Source of the DNA: Blautia sp.
GTDB lineage: Bacteria > Bacillota > Clostridia > Lachnospirales > Lachnospiraceae
Assembly: GCA_026169535.1 (NCBI GenBank)
Contig: JAPFCU010000009.1
Coordinates: 1-35,854, forward strand
Direction: 5' to 3'
Length of the DNA: 35,854 bases
The position numbers were made by a program, and so were the translations under genes. The notes beneath the pieces are model-generated. The model had not been told where the DNA came from. It did not search any database and was given only the letters and a program-made list of their open reading frames with translations. This document shows positions 22,027 to 31,845 of the stretch, piece by piece. Numbering within the stretch: the first letter of the stretch is position 1; each line of letters opens with the position of its first letter.

Positions 22027-24345
22027 ATGACGCAGTCAGTTAATACTTTACCGGCGATCGCCCTTCGGGGAACAACGATACTGCCGGATATGATCGTCCA
22101 TTTTGATGTAAGCAGGGAGCGTTCTATCAAAGCAATAGAAACGGCAATGCTTCATGAACAGGAAATTTTTCTCATTACCCAGAAAGACCCTGAGGTTGAG
22201 GAACCAGGTCTTTCCCAGCTTTACAAGGTGGGCACTATCGCATATATCAAACAGGTAATAAAGCTTCCGCACGATCTTCTGCGTGTTTTCGTAGAAGGTC
22301 AGGAAAGGGCAGCATTACTGTCTTTGACCCAGGAAAATCCTTTTCTCAATGCGGAGATTGCAGTAATCGAAACAGACAAAGATCAGTATGGGGAAAATAT
22401 AAAGGAAGCGATGCACAGAAGTCTCAGTGAACTGTTTCAGCAGTACAGCAGAGACAGCAGTAAAGTCAGCAGAGAGCTGGCAGTGCAGATCTTGAATATC
22501 GGAGATTTGGAAGAGCTGATCACACAGATTTCCGTAAATATTCCGCTGACATGGCAGAACCGACAGAATTTTCTGGAGGCGCTGACTCTTGAAAATCGTT
22601 ATGAAGTTCTGGGAGCTATTCTGCAGAATGAGATTGAGATTCTGAAAGTGGGTCAGGAACTTCAGAAGAAATTAAAGACCCGGATCGATAAGAACCAGAG
22701 AGAGTATATTCTCCGGGAACAGATGAAACTGATCCGGGAAGAACTTGGAGAAGAAAATACAACAGATACGGCAGAAGAATACCGGAAAAGACTGAAAGAT
22801 CTGGATGCGCCTAAAGAAGTAAAAGATAAGATTTCCAAAGAAATCGGCCGATTCAGATCCATGAACAGCAGTGCTGCAGAAAGTGCTGTCCTAAGTACTT
22901 ATATCGAAACACTTCTCAGCCTTCCATGGAATAAAAGATCTCAGGATTCTGAAAATCTGAAAGAAGCGTGGAAGATTCTGGAAACAGGACATTACGGACT
23001 GAAAGATGTAAAGGAAAGAATTATGGAATTCCTTTCTGTACGCAGTCTGACAAAAGGCGGAAAAAGTCCGATTCTTTGTCTGGTAGGACCTCCGGGAACT
23101 GGTAAGACCTCTATAGCAAGATCTGTGGCAGAAGCGCTTCATAAAAAATATGTCCGTATTTGTCTGGGCGGTGTCCGGGATGAGGCAGAGATCCGTGGAC
23201 ATAGAAAAACTTACGTGGGAGCAATGCCGGGACGGATCACAGCAGCGCTTCAGCAGGCAGGTGTCAGTAATCCACTGATGCTTTTGGATGAGATAGACAA
23301 GACCAGCAGCGACTATAAGGGAGATACTTCAGCAGCTCTCCTGGAAGTTCTGGATCCGGAGCAGAACAGCAGATTTAACGATCATTATGTAGAGGTTCCG
23401 CAGGATCTTTCAGAGGTACTGTTTATTGCTACTGCAAATGATATTCAGGAGATTCCGCGGCCTTTGCTGGACCGTATGGAAGTAATCGAGATTTCCGGAT
23501 ATACAGAAAATGAAAAAGAACATATTGCGAAGGACCATCTGATTCCCAAGCAGATGGAAATCAACGGTCTTCCAAAAGGCAGTCTGGTCATTCAGACACC
23601 GGCTCTTCGCAAGATCATCAACCTTTATACCAGAGAGGCAGGAGTTCGTAATCTGGAAAGAAAAATAGGGCATATCTGTCGTAAATCAGCCAGAGAGATC
23701 ATGGAAAACCACCAGGAAAAAGTGAAGGTCACTACAAAAAATCTGGAAAAATTCCTTGGAAAGAGCCGTTATTCTTATATAATGGCAAACAAAAAGGATG
23801 AGATCGGCATTGCCAGGGGACTTGCCTGGACACAGGTGGGTGGTGATACGCTTCAGATAGAAGTAAATGTTATGCCGGGAAAAGGTGAGCTTGTTCTGAC
23901 AGGCCAGCTTGGCGATGTGATGAAGGAATCTGCCCAGGCAGGGATTTCCTATATTCGTTCCGTAGCTGAAAAATATGATATCAGACCTGAGTTTTTCCAG
24001 GAAAATGATATTCATATACATATCCCGGAGGGGGCAGTTCCGAAAGATGGACCTTCTGCAGGTATCACCATGGCAACAGCCATGCTGTCCGCTATTGTGA
24101 AAAAGCCAGTAAGGGCAGATGTGGCAATGACAGGAGAGATCACTCTCAGAGGACGTGTGCTTCCTATCGGCGGTCTGAAGGAAAAACTTCTTGCTGCAAA
24201 ATATGCAAAAATACAGGAAGTCCTTGTTCCGGCAGAGAATAAAGCAGATATTGAAGAGATGGATGATGAGATCCTTCATGGACTGAAGATCTCTTTTGTG
24301 GAAAATATGAATGAGGTGCTCCATCGGGCACTGACCAGAGCTTAA
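22027..24345 (+). CDS. lon: ATP-dependent Lon protease
   Basis: Single-chain AAA+ protease that degrades damaged and regulatory proteins in the cytoplasm. The 772-residue protein has the N-terminal substrate domain (about 1-200), an AAA+ module with Walker [10 protein letters not shown] (about 356-364) and Walker B LLLDEIDK, and the C-terminal peptidase domain with catalytic Ser677 (KDGPSAG) and Lys720 ([11 protein letters not shown]). The length is at the short end of the LonA range but nothing is missing. GAGGAAGG lies about 11 bases upstream, and the nearby ATG at 22017 is out of frame. It starts 18 bases after clpX. Confidence 0.98.
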   Translation: MTQSVNTLPAIALRGTTILPDMIVHFDVSRERSIKAIETAMLHEQEIFLITQKDPEVEEPGLSQLYKVGTIAYIKQVIKLPHDLLRVFVEGQERAALLSLTQENPFLNAEIAVIETDKDQYGENIKEAMHRSLSELFQQYSRDSSKVSRELAVQILNIGDLEELITQISVNIPLTWQNRQNFLEALTLENRYEVLGAILQNEIEILKVGQELQKKLKTRIDKNQREYILREQMKLIREELGEENTTDTAEEYRKRLKDLDAPKEVKDKISKEIGRFRSMNSSAAESAVLSTYIETLLSLPWNKRSQDSENLKEAWKILETGHYGLKDVKERIMEFLSVRSLTKGGKSPILCLVGPPGTGKTSIARSVAEALHKKYVRICLGGVRDEAEIRGHRKTYVGAMPGRITAALQQAGVSNPLMLLDEIDKTSSDYKGDTSAALLEVLDPEQNSRFNDHYVEVPQDLSEVLFIATANDIQEIPRPLLDRMEVIEISGYTENEKEHIAKDHLIPKQMEINGLPKGSLVIQTPALRKIINLYTREAGVRNLERKIGHICRKSAREIMENHQEKVKVTTKNLEKFLGKSRYSYIMANKKDEIGIARGLAWTQVGGDTLQIEVNVMPGKGELVLTGQLGDVMKESAQAGISYIRSVAEKYDIRPEFFQENDIHIHIPEGAVPKDGPSAGITMATAMLSAIVKKPVRADVAMTGEITLRGRVLPIGGLKEKLLAAKYAKIQEVLVPAENKADIEEMDDEILHGLKISFVENMNEVLHRALTRA

Positions 24346-24364
24346 AGAAACAGAGAGGAAACCA

Positions 24365-24973
24365 ATGGTTATTAAACAGGCAGAGTTAGATATTGTGTGC
24401 GGTGTTACCAGCAAACTTCCTGATACAGGAATGCCGGAGGTAGCATTTGCAGGAAAATCCAATGTGGGGAAATCCTCCCTGATCAATGGACTGATGAACC
24501 GGAAATCTCTGGCACGTACCAGTGGACAGCCGGGAAAGACCCAGACCATTAATTTTTATAAGATCAACGGAGAAATGTATCTTGTGGATCTTCCAGGCTA
24601 TGGATATGCAAAAGTTTCTCAGGCGGAAAAAGAAAAATGGGGAAAAATGATTGAAAAATATCTCCATACTTCTAAAAATCTGAAAGCAGTTTTTCTTCTT
24701 ATTGATATTCGTCATGAGCCTTCTGCTAATGACAGACAGATGTATGACTGGATTCTTCATAATGGCTACGAACCCATTATCATAGCCACAAAGCTGGATA
24801 AGTTGAAAAGAAGCCAGGTTCAGAAGCATCTGAAAATGATCCGAGAAGGGCTTCAGGTAAAAAAAGGAACTTTAGTGATTGCATATTCAGCAGAGACAAA
24901 ACAGGGAAGAGAAGAAATCTGGGAGCTGATCGACTCTCTGACAGGAACAGAAGAGCCTGCAGAAGAAGTCTGA
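24365..24973 (+). CDS. engB: Ribosome biogenesis GTP-binding protein EngB/YsxC
   Basis: Small GTPase needed for assembly of the large ribosomal subunit. The 202-residue protein has all G motifs: G1 GKSNVGKSS (about 30-38), G2 Thr in TSGQPGKTQTINFY, G3 DLPGYG (about 75-80), G4 TKLDK (about 142-146) and G5 YSAET. AGAGAGGAAACC precedes the start. It follows lon by 19 bases; lon-engB adjacency is common in Firmicutes and supports one transcript. Confidence 0.97.
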   Translation: MVIKQAELDIVCGVTSKLPDTGMPEVAFAGKSNVGKSSLINGLMNRKSLARTSGQPGKTQTINFYKINGEMYLVDLPGYGYAKVSQAEKEKWGKMIEKYLHTSKNLKAVFLLIDIRHEPSANDRQMYDWILHNGYEPIIIATKLDKLKRSQVQKHLKMIREGLQVKKGTLVIAYSAETKQGREEIWELIDSLTGTEEPAEEV

Positions 24974-24989
24974 TCTGAAAGGATAAAAA

Positions 24990-25835
24990 ATGGGAATCAT
25001 CAAAGCTTTAAAAGTTGGATTTGATTATTTTAAATATGATGATGACGGTAATGTCCAGGAAACGCAAAGAGCTGTAGACGATGTCAATGTGGACATCCAG
25101 GAAGGAGAGTTTGTAGCGATCCTTGGCCATAATGGCTCCGGTAAATCTACGTTTGCAAAACACATCAATGCACTTCTTCTTCCTACGGAAGGCACCGTCT
25201 GGATCGATAATATGGATACTCTGAAGGAACCGGATCTGTGGAAGATACGACAGAAAGCAGGAATGGTGTTTCAGAATCCGGACAACCAGATCATTGGTAC
25301 GATTGTAGAGGAAGATGTAGGATTCGGACCGGAAAATATGGGCGTGCCTACAGAGGATATCTGGAAACGAGTGGAAGAAAGTCTGAGTAAAACAGGAATG
25401 ACCGCTTATCGTCATCATTCTCCAAATAAGCTTTCCGGAGGTCAGAAACAGCGAGTTGCCATAGCCGGGGTTATGGCAATGCGCCCCCGGTGCATTGTAT
25501 TGGATGAGCCTACGGCGATGCTTGATCCAAATGGAAGAAAAGAAGTACTGGATGCAGTACACCAGCTGAATAAGCAGGAAAAGGTAACCGTTGTGCTGAT
25601 CACTCATTATATGGAAGAGGTTATCGATGCAGATCATGTCTATGTTATGGATGAAGGACATGTAGTGATGGAGGGGACACCAAGGGAGATTTTTTCTCAG
25701 GTAGAAACTTTAAAAAAATACAGACTGGATGTGCCTCAGGTTACACTTCTTGCACATGAACTGAAAAAATCCGGAGTTGATCTTCCGGATGGGATCCTTA
25801 CTACGGAAGAACTGGTGAATGCCTTATGTCAATAG
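24990..25835 (+). CDS. ecfA1: ECF transporter ATPase EcfA1
   Basis: One of the two nucleotide-binding subunits of the energy-coupling factor module, which powers vitamin and metal uptake through exchangeable S-components. The 281-residue protein has Walker [10 protein letters not shown] (about 44-52), Q-loop FQNPDNQ, signature [13 protein letters not shown], Walker B CIVLDEP and a switch His in LITHYME. AAAGGAT lies eight bases upstream. It starts 16 bases after engB and its end overlaps ecfA2 by 10 bases, pointing to coupled translation. Confidence 0.95.
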   Translation: MGIIKALKVGFDYFKYDDDGNVQETQRAVDDVNVDIQEGEFVAILGHNGSGKSTFAKHINALLLPTEGTVWIDNMDTLKEPDLWKIRQKAGMVFQNPDNQIIGTIVEEDVGFGPENMGVPTEDIWKRVEESLSKTGMTAYRHHSPNKLSGGQKQRVAIAGVMAMRPRCIVLDEPTAMLDPNGRKEVLDAVHQLNKQEKVTVVLITHYMEEVIDADHVYVMDEGHVVMEGTPREIFSQVETLKKYRLDVPQVTLLAHELKKSGVDLPDGILTTEELVNALCQ

Positions 25836-26713
25836 AGTTAAAAAATATAACATATACCTACAGTCCGGGGACGGCATATGAAATCCATGCGCTGAAGGAC
25901 ATTAATCTGAATATTCCTGACGGACAGTTTATCGGAGTGATCGGTCATACAGGCAGTGGAAAGTCTACGCTGATCCAGCATCTGAATGCTCTGATCCAGC
26001 CGACATCAGGGACAATCCTTTATAATGGAGAGGATGTATGGGAAGAGAAATACGACAGGAGAAGCCTGAGAAGTCAGGTAGGACTTGTATTTCAGTATCC
26101 GGAACATCAGCTTTTTGAAAGTGATGTACTCTCTGATGTTTGTTTTGGACCTATGAATCAGGGAATGAGCAGGGAAGAAGCAGAAGAGGAAGCAAAAAAA
26201 GCACTGCTTCAGGTTGGATTTAAAGAAAAAAATTTCAGCAAATCTCCATTTGAACTTTCCGGAGGTCAGAAAAAAAGAGTTGCCATAGCCGGAGTTCTTG
26301 CCATGAATCCTAAGATCCTGATTTTGGACGAACCTACAGCAGGACTGGATCCAAAGGGAAGAGATGAGATACTTGATCAGATTGCAGAACTTCATAAGGT
26401 TCGTGGTATTACAATCATTCTGGTATCTCACAGTATGGAGGATGTGGCAAAATATGTGGAGAGGCTGATTGTGGTCAACCATGGAGAAATCGCTTTTGAT
26501 GATACTCCCAGAAATGTTTTTACACATTATCAGGAGCTGGAAGCCATGGGCCTTGCTGCACCTCAGATCACTTATATCATGCATGCACTGAAAGAAAAAG
26601 GACTGGATGTAGATCCGGATGCAACCACAGTGGAGGAAGCTGGGAAAGATATTCTTAGAGCGCTGCAGGAAGCAGGTTCTCCGCTTTTGAAGGGAGGACG
26701 GAAAGATGATTAG
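25826..26713 (+). CDS. ecfA2: ECF transporter ATPase EcfA2
   Basis: Second ATPase of the ECF module; it pairs with EcfA1 and docks on EcfT. The 295-residue protein has Walker [10 protein letters not shown] (about 40-48), Q-loop [10 protein letters not shown], signature [13 protein letters not shown], Walker [14 protein letters not shown] and a switch His in LVSHSME. The EHQLFE version of the Q-loop and an acidic C-terminal extension are typical of EcfA2 rather than EcfA1. It overlaps ecfA1 by 10 bases and ecfT by 8 bases. Confidence 0.95.
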   Translation: MSIELKNITYTYSPGTAYEIHALKDINLNIPDGQFIGVIGHTGSGKSTLIQHLNALIQPTSGTILYNGEDVWEEKYDRRSLRSQVGLVFQYPEHQLFESDVLSDVCFGPMNQGMSREEAEEEAKKALLQVGFKEKNFSKSPFELSGGQKKRVAIAGVLAMNPKILILDEPTAGLDPKGRDEILDQIAELHKVRGITIILVSHSMEDVAKYVERLIVVNHGEIAFDDTPRNVFTHYQELEAMGLAAPQITYIMHALKEKGLDVDPDATTVEEAGKDILRALQEAGSPLLKGGRKDD

Positions 26714-27509
26714 AGATATTACCATCGGTCAGTATTATCCGGCAGACTCGATCCTTCATAGATTGGATCCGAGAACAAAACTGATGGGTACGCTGATATT
26801 TATTATCTCTGTATTTTTGTTTCATACGATACCGGGATATGCGGTAGCTACGATATTTTTGGCGGCTCTGATCAAAATATCAAAAGTTCCTGTGAAATTT
26901 ATTTTTAAGGGCCTGAAAGCAATTTTTGTAATTCTTATCATCACTATGCTCTTTAATATATTTCTGACTCCGGGAGAGGTGATATGGAAGCTGGGATTCC
27001 TGAAAATGACGAAAGAGGGAATTTCTCTGGCGGTAAGGATGGCAATTCGTCTGATCTATCTGGTGATCGGTTCCTCTCTTATGACACTGACAACTACTCC
27101 GAACCAGCTTACAGACGGGCTGGAAAGAGGTCTCCGTCCGTTAAACAGACTTCATGTGCCGGTTCATGAGATTTCTATGATGATGTCGATCGCCCTTCGT
27201 TTTATCCCGATCCTGCTGGAAGAAACGGATAAGATCATGAAAGCTCAGATTGCCAGAGGTGCGGATTTTGAAGATGGGAATCTGCTCCAGAAGGTAAAAA
27301 ATATGGTTCCTCTTCTGGTACCTCTTTTTATCTCTGCGTTTCGCAGAGCCAATGACCTTGCAATGGCTATGGAAGCACGCTGCTATCATGGAGGGGAGCA
27401 TCGAACACAGATGAAACCTCTCTGTTATGAAAAAAGAGATCATGTAACATATTTGATCCTGGCAGCTTATCTGGCTGTTGCCATTACATTCCGGGTGGTG
27501 GGAATATGA
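26706..27509 (+). CDS. ecfT: ECF transporter transmembrane subunit EcfT
   Basis: Membrane scaffold that couples the two ATPases to S-components. The 267-residue protein has several hydrophobic segments (about 27-60, 70-90, 105-125 and 240-262) and the two coupling helices, marked by ARGADFE (about 183-189) and EARCYHGG (about 222-229), which correspond to the Ala-Arg-Gly-type motifs contacting the ATPases. GGGAGGACGG lies inside ecfA2, and its end overlaps truA by 4 bases. No S-component gene is in the window, as expected for a shared (group II) module. Confidence 0.94.
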   Translation: MIRDITIGQYYPADSILHRLDPRTKLMGTLIFIISVFLFHTIPGYAVATIFLAALIKISKVPVKFIFKGLKAIFVILIITMLFNIFLTPGEVIWKLGFLKMTKEGISLAVRMAIRLIYLVIGSSLMTLTTTPNQLTDGLERGLRPLNRLHVPVHEISMMMSIALRFIPILLEETDKIMKAQIARGADFEDGNLLQKVKNMVPLLVPLFISAFRRANDLAMAMEARCYHGGEHRTQMKPLCYEKRDHVTYLILAAYLAVAITFRVVGI

Positions 27510-28246
27510 AAAGAGTAGGACTTGTAGTTGCCTATGACGGCACAAATTACTGCGGCTGGCAGATCCAGCCTAACGGGATCACCATTCAGGGCGTGCTGAA
27601 TGATGCACTGTCAGATCTTCTGGGAGAAAAGATAGAAACTATCGGCGCCAGCAGGACAGATGCAGGAGTTCATGCTTTGGGAAATGTAGCGGTATTTGAT
27701 ACCAATACAAGGATACCGGGAGAAAAAATATCTTATGCATTAAATCAGAGACTTCCGGAAGATATCCGGATCCAGCTTTCGGAGGAAGTAGAACCGGATT
27801 TTCACCCAAGGTACTGTGACAGTGAAAAAACATATGAATACAGGATTCTGAACCGGAAGTTTCCGGTTCCCACAGAGCGTCTTTATTCCTATTTTTATCA
27901 TTATAAGCTGGATGTGGCAAAGATGCAGGAGGCAACCTCCTATCTGATCGGACGTCACGACTTTGCCAGTTTCTGCGGGACAGGAGCTCAGGTAAAATCA
28001 ACAATCCGTACAGTGACCGGGATTGATGTATGGAGAGACGGAGATATTGTTACGATCAGGGTTTCAGGAGAAGGCTTTCTGTATAACATGGTGCGGATTA
28101 TTGCCGGGACGCTGATACAGGTAGGAAACGGACAGTATCCGCCGGAACGTGTCCGTGATATTCTGGATGCCTGTGACAGGTCTGTGTCCGGACCTACGGC
28201 TCCGGCTCACGGACTGACTTTAATGGGCATTGAATTTTTTGACTGA
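27506..28246 (+). CDS. truA: tRNA pseudouridine synthase A
   Basis: Makes pseudouridine at positions 38-40 of tRNA anticodon stems. The 246-residue protein has the family start VAYDGTNYCGWQIQPNG, the catalytic Asp in GASRTDAGVHALG (about 48-60), YCDSEKTYEYRI and GEGFLYNMVRIIAGTL (about 182-197). It overlaps ecfT by 4 bases. ecfA1-ecfA2-ecfT-truA is a classical Firmicutes order, normally within the ribosomal protein region and followed by rplM-rpsI; here a cation transporter gene follows instead. Confidence 0.97.
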   Translation: MKRVGLVVAYDGTNYCGWQIQPNGITIQGVLNDALSDLLGEKIETIGASRTDAGVHALGNVAVFDTNTRIPGEKISYALNQRLPEDIRIQLSEEVEPDFHPRYCDSEKTYEYRILNRKFPVPTERLYSYFYHYKLDVAKMQEATSYLIGRHDFASFCGTGAQVKSTIRTVTGIDVWRDGDIVTIRVSGEGFLYNMVRIIAGTLIQVGNGQYPPERVRDILDACDRSVSGPTAPAHGLTLMGIEFFD

Positions 28247-28269
28247 TATTCAGGAGATGTAAGTTTATT

Positions 28270-29439
28270 ATGATTGAATTGTTGGCTTCTTTATTCATCA
28301 AAGACAGACGAAATTATACGTCGCCGGTTGTCCGCCAGGCATATGGAACACTTTGCGGAGCCGTGGGTATCGGGCTGAATATTCTGTTGTTTTTGGGAAA
28401 ATGGATTGCAGGCTTTTTAAGTGGTTCTATTGCGATTACTGCAGATGCATTTAACAATTTGTCAGATGCAGGGTCGTCTATCATTACTTTGATCGGATTT
28501 CGGATTTCCGGACAAAAACCAGATCCGGAGCATCCTTTCGGCCATGGAAGGATGGAATATATTTCTGGTCTGCTGGTTTCGGTAGCTATCCTGATCATGG
28601 GATTTGAACTGGTTAAATCTTCTGTGGAAAAACTGTTTCGCCCAGAACCGGTTGAGAGCAGTCCGTTGATCATTGGAATACTGGCTGCGTCTATTCTTGT
28701 AAAGGTATATATGTTTTATTATAACCGTGCAGTAGGAAAAAAGATCGAAAGTGCTGCCATGCATGCAACGGCCATGGACAGCTTAAGTGATACCATATCC
28801 ACAGCGCTTGTGCTTGCGGCAACTCTTATCAGCCAGTATACGGGTCTTCTTCTTGATGGCTGGTTTGGTATTCTGGTAGGACTTTTTATTCTTTATACCG
28901 GAGCATCTACAATCAAAGAGACTATGGATCTGCTGCTGGGGCAGCCTCCAAAAGAGGAGTTTATTGATGAAATACATAGGATTGTAATCAATCATGATCT
29001 GGTTTATGGAATTCACGATCTGATTGTTCACGATTATGGTCCGGGGCGTTTGATGATCTCCCTGCATGTGGAAGTGGATTCAGAAGGTGATATTCAGGCT
29101 ATTCACGAACAGATTGATCATATTGAAAATGAACTTCAGGAAAAACTGCATTGTTCAGCTACCATTCACATGGATCCTATTGTGACCAATGATGAAGAAG
29201 TGGTAAAAATGCGGAAAAAAGTAAATGCTATTGTTCAGGAAACAGATGCATCGTTTAGTATGCATGATTTCCGCATGGTGAAAGGCCCTACCAGCACAAA
29301 CCTGATTTTTGATGTGTCTGTACCAAGTGGATGCAGCAGCACAGATAATGAGATCATAAACAGCCTTAAGGATAAGATTCGAAAGATTCCGGGGAGCAAA
29401 TACTTTCCGGTGATTCAGATCGACCATGAGTACTACTGA
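28270..29439 (+). CDS. Cation diffusion facilitator, probably Mn(II) exporter type
   Basis: Membrane exporter of divalent metals. The 389-residue protein has six hydrophobic segments in the first 215 residues and a long cytoplasmic C-terminal region with two ferredoxin-like stretches (VHDYGPGRLMISLHVEVD and DFRMVKGPTSTNLIFDVSV). In the second membrane helix the metal site reads NNLSD (N-x3-D), and in the fifth DSLSD (D-x3-D), rather than the H-x3-D pairs of Zn exporters. The N/D pattern resembles the Mn exporters of the MntE/MneP type (known for the family; assigning it here is inference). HPFGHGRMEY, a conserved loop, follows helix 2. AGGAG lies about 14 bases upstream. Confidence 0.9.
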   Translation: MIELLASLFIKDRRNYTSPVVRQAYGTLCGAVGIGLNILLFLGKWIAGFLSGSIAITADAFNNLSDAGSSIITLIGFRISGQKPDPEHPFGHGRMEYISGLLVSVAILIMGFELVKSSVEKLFRPEPVESSPLIIGILAASILVKVYMFYYNRAVGKKIESAAMHATAMDSLSDTISTALVLAATLISQYTGLLLDGWFGILVGLFILYTGASTIKETMDLLLGQPPKEEFIDEIHRIVINHDLVYGIHDLIVHDYGPGRLMISLHVEVDSEGDIQAIHEQIDHIENELQEKLHCSATIHMDPIVTNDEEVVKMRKKVNAIVQETDASFSMHDFRMVKGPTSTNLIFDVSVPSGCSSTDNEIINSLKDKIRKIPGSKYFPVIQIDHEYY

Positions 29440-29477
29440 TTCTTCACAATAGTCGGGATCCAAAAAACAAGAGAGAT

Positions 29478-30113
29478 TCAGAACTGTCGGCTCAGTCTCT
29501 CAAGAAGATCTCCTTGAAGATAGTAGGTAGTTTCGTAATGAAGGAATGCCATGGAGTTTTCATCCCACAGCAACATCAGTTTAGGAGGAAACTCATCATC
29601 CCCTTCCCAGAACTGGAGCAGCACAGGGAAGTAGGAAGTGACCGGGATCATGCAGGTAAAATCGGCACTGGCAAAAGATTTTTGAGGGATTCCGCCAAGA
29701 GACACACATGCTTTTTGCAGTTTCTGTATATGATTTTGAAAAAGCTCTGCATATTTTCGAGAAAATTCCAGAGCATCAGGACCACCCATAACAGCAAATT
29801 TACTTACAGGACACCAGCTTCCGGATAATCCGGGAGCTGTTTCTGTTTCAGGATAACATAAGAGATCATATATGGTCATTACAGTGTCGTAGCACCGACA
29901 TTCTCTCCAGATATCTTCTGTGAGGTTTTCCTGTATCTGTCCGGTTTTCCGGCTGATCCGATATGGAGTGTGGAGATAATCCAGATAGATCCAGATCTCG
30001 TCTGCGGTCAGATGAAACCGCCGGATCAACATTTCCTGGTCATATTCCATAAAGAGTTTTTTTCCGATATCTACCTGAAGATCATAGTTGGAAGGGGGAT
30101 TTTTCGTTTTCAT
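29478..30113 (-). CDS. DUF3786 domain protein
   Basis: Protein of the DUF3786 family, function unknown. The 211-residue protein ends with the family's recognisable segment FPVLLQFWEGDDEFPPKLMLLWDENS (about 166-191, landmark only), then a short tail. Several Cys residues (C73, C75, C87, C102) are scattered in the middle; whether they bind a cofactor is unknown. No signal peptide or membrane segment is seen. AAGGAGC lies at good spacing on the minus strand. It converges on the cation transporter gene, with 38 bases and no obvious terminator between them. Confidence 0.75.
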   Translation of the reverse strand: MKTKNPPSNYDLQVDIGKKLFMEYDQEMLIRRFHLTADEIWIYLDYLHTPYRISRKTGQIQENLTEDIWRECRCYDTVMTIYDLLCYPETETAPGLSGSWCPVSKFAVMGGPDALEFSRKYAELFQNHIQKLQKACVSLGGIPQKSFASADFTCMIPVTSYFPVLLQFWEGDDEFPPKLMLLWDENSMAFLHYETTYYLQGDLLERLSRQF

Positions 30114-30375
30114 TGGAAGCTCCTTTTTTATCCATGTCGAAGATAGTTTTGCGAATAAGACATGTTAAATGTTTTTTTAGTATTGTTTTTATTGTATCAT
30201 GTTTTTATTTATAATGGCAGATTATAGATTTATAATATTTAAATCCTACCCTTATAAATTCCTTATAATTATCTTTTATCCTGTAGGTACAAAAGGAAAA
30301 GCGGGCATTGGTGGAGAATTTCTAACTGCTAATATCCGTGATTCTCAAAAATATCTTACTTATAGGAGGGAAAAG
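30114..30375. promoter_or_regulatory. AT-rich control region of the ABC/two-component operon
   Basis: A 262-base, very AT-rich gap. Three TATAAT hexamers occur on the plus strand (30210-30215, 30231-30236, 30264-30269), none with a good -35, as expected for an activator-dependent promoter. The third lies in a head-to-tail repeat, CCTTATAAATT (30250-30260) then CCTTATAATT (30261-30270), with an 11-base period, which suits binding of an OmpR-type regulator (inference). No small peptide gene with a ribosome site is visible here. Confidence 0.5.
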
Positions 30376-31080
30376 ATGAGTCAGAATATTGTTGAAATCA
30401 AAAATCTTGAAAAGTCTTTCAAAAAACAGCCAGTTTTAAAAAATATTTCTTTATCTATACCAGAAAATTGTGTTTATGGTCTTTTGGGGCCAAACGGAGC
30501 AGGAAAATCTACATTATTAAAGATGATAACAGGTCTTATGAGGCCGGATTCCGGGCAGATTGTTTTTCAGGGACATCCATGGAGCAGGAAGGATTTAAAG
30601 AAAATAGGGGGACTGATCGAAACGCCTCCTATTTATGAGAATTTGTCTGCCTGGGAAAATCTCAAGGTACGGGCTCTGATGCTGGGAGAAACAGAAGATA
30701 GAATAAGGGAAGTTCTGAAGATTGTGGATCTTACTGATACGGGAAAAAAGCCTTCGGGAAAATTTTCGCTGGGAATGAAGCAGAGACTGGGAATTGCCAT
30801 GGCTCTTCTGGGTCATCCCAAGCTTTTGATCCTGGATGAGCCGGTAAACGGTCTGGATCCTCTGGGAATTCAGGAACTTCGTCATCTGATCCGCAGTTTT
30901 CCCGATCAGGGAATTACTGTTGTAGTATCCAGCCATATTTTAAGTGAGATTCAGCTGACTGCGGATTATATTGGGATTATGGCCAATGGAAGGCTTGGAT
31001 ATGAGGGAATCGTGGACGAAAGTCAGGATCTGGAACAGCTGTTTATGAAAATTGTGGCAGTAGAGAGAGGAGTGAGATAA
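30376..31080 (+). CDS. Peptide-resistance ABC transporter ATPase (LanF/CprA-like)
   Basis: ATPase of an ABC-2 type exporter of the lantibiotic-immunity / bacitracin-resistance group. The 234-residue protein has Walker A GPNGAGKST (about 38-46), the signature FSLGMKQRLGIAMAL (about 131-145), Walker B LLILDEPVNGLDP and a switch His in VVSSHILSE. The start ATG at 30376 follows ATAGGAGGG; an in-frame ATG at 30199 is rejected because it would add an AT-rich tail with no ribosome site. The gene order ATPase, permease, permease, response regulator, kinase matches LanFEG and CprABC-RK loci. The role is most likely to expel or detach cationic antimicrobial peptides from the membrane (inference). Confidence 0.88.
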   Translation: MSQNIVEIKNLEKSFKKQPVLKNISLSIPENCVYGLLGPNGAGKSTLLKMITGLMRPDSGQIVFQGHPWSRKDLKKIGGLIETPPIYENLSAWENLKVRALMLGETEDRIREVLKIVDLTDTGKKPSGKFSLGMKQRLGIAMALLGHPKLLILDEPVNGLDPLGIQELRHLIRSFPDQGITVVVSSHILSEIQLTADYIGIMANGRLGYEGIVDESQDLEQLFMKIVAVERGVR

Positions 31081-31845
31081 GTGAGTACATATTTTAAAGC
31101 TGAGAAAATGAAATACCGCCATACTTTTTTGTGGAAACTGATGATTCTGATGCCGGCGATAAGTGCTCTTTTGTCTGCTCAGCTGACGCATAATTATTTT
31201 GCAATGGATGGCTATAACTGGTGGTATATGCTGATGATGCCGGGATTTCTGGCTGTAGCCTGCGGACAGATTGGAGGAAAGGATCATAAAAAACAGAATC
31301 GTACCATCTGGTCGCTTCCGGCAGACATGGGAAAGATCTGGGATGCAAAGATTCTGTTGTCAGCTATGGCAAGCGGTGTGGCTACTTTACTTTTGATGGT
31401 ATTTGTTATTGTTGGCACAGCTGTCATGGAAAGAGGACTTCATATGACTTTTTTTAACGCACCAGCTGTATCAAATCAGATTCTTGCAGCGATACTGATC
31501 TGGCTCACTTCTCTGTGGCAGCTTCCTTTCTGTTTGTTTCTGGTGCAGAAAACAGGAGTGCTGGTCATGGTGATCATCAGTGTGGGACTGAGCCAGACTG
31601 CTGGGCCTCTTATGGCGCTGGAAAAGCTGTTTTTTCTTGTTCCGTATGGAATTACCCCCAGAGTTATGTGTCCTGTTTTAAAAACTCTGCCTAATGGTTT
31701 GCCGGCACAGCCGGGACAGATGACTTATACACCTCAGCTTATGAGTGTACCGGCAGCTATGATTGGAGCAGTTTTTTCTCTTTTGTGGTTTGGAGTGCTC
31801 TGGTATTTTACCCGGAAATGGTTTCAAAGGCAGGTGGAAAAATAA
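31081..31845 (+). CDS. ABC-2 permease, LanE/MutE-like
   Basis: First membrane subunit of the peptide-resistance exporter. The 254-residue protein starts STYFKAEKMKYRHTFLWKL, a short cytoplasmic leader typical of this permease group, and has about six hydrophobic segments (about 20-40, 45-62, 95-120, 132-160, 165-185 and 222-245). The GTG start follows the ATPase stop without a gap, with GAGAGGAG inside the end of the ATPase gene. It overlaps the second permease by one base (TAATG). The substrate cannot be read from the sequence. Confidence 0.85.
   Translation: MSTYFKAEKMKYRHTFLWKLMILMPAISALLSAQLTHNYFAMDGYNWWYMLMMPGFLAVACGQIGGKDHKKQNRTIWSLPADMGKIWDAKILLSAMASGVATLLLMVFVIVGTAVMERGLHMTFFNAPAVSNQILAAILIWLTSLWQLPFCLFLVQKTGVLVMVIISVGLSQTAGPLMALEKLFFLVPYGITPRVMCPVLKTLPNGLPAQPGQMTYTPQLMSVPAAMIGAVFSLLWFGVLWYFTRKWFQRQVEK

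Noticed and set aside
30199-30375. N-terminal extension of the exporter ATPase to an upstream ATG
   Set aside because: The extension is AT-rich, has no ribosome site and crosses the likely promoter; ATG 30376 has a strong AGGAGGG.
30114-30375. Hidden lanthipeptide or bacteriocin precursor gene
   Set aside because: No short frame with a ribosome site and a leader-core pattern is visible here or in 34732-34922.
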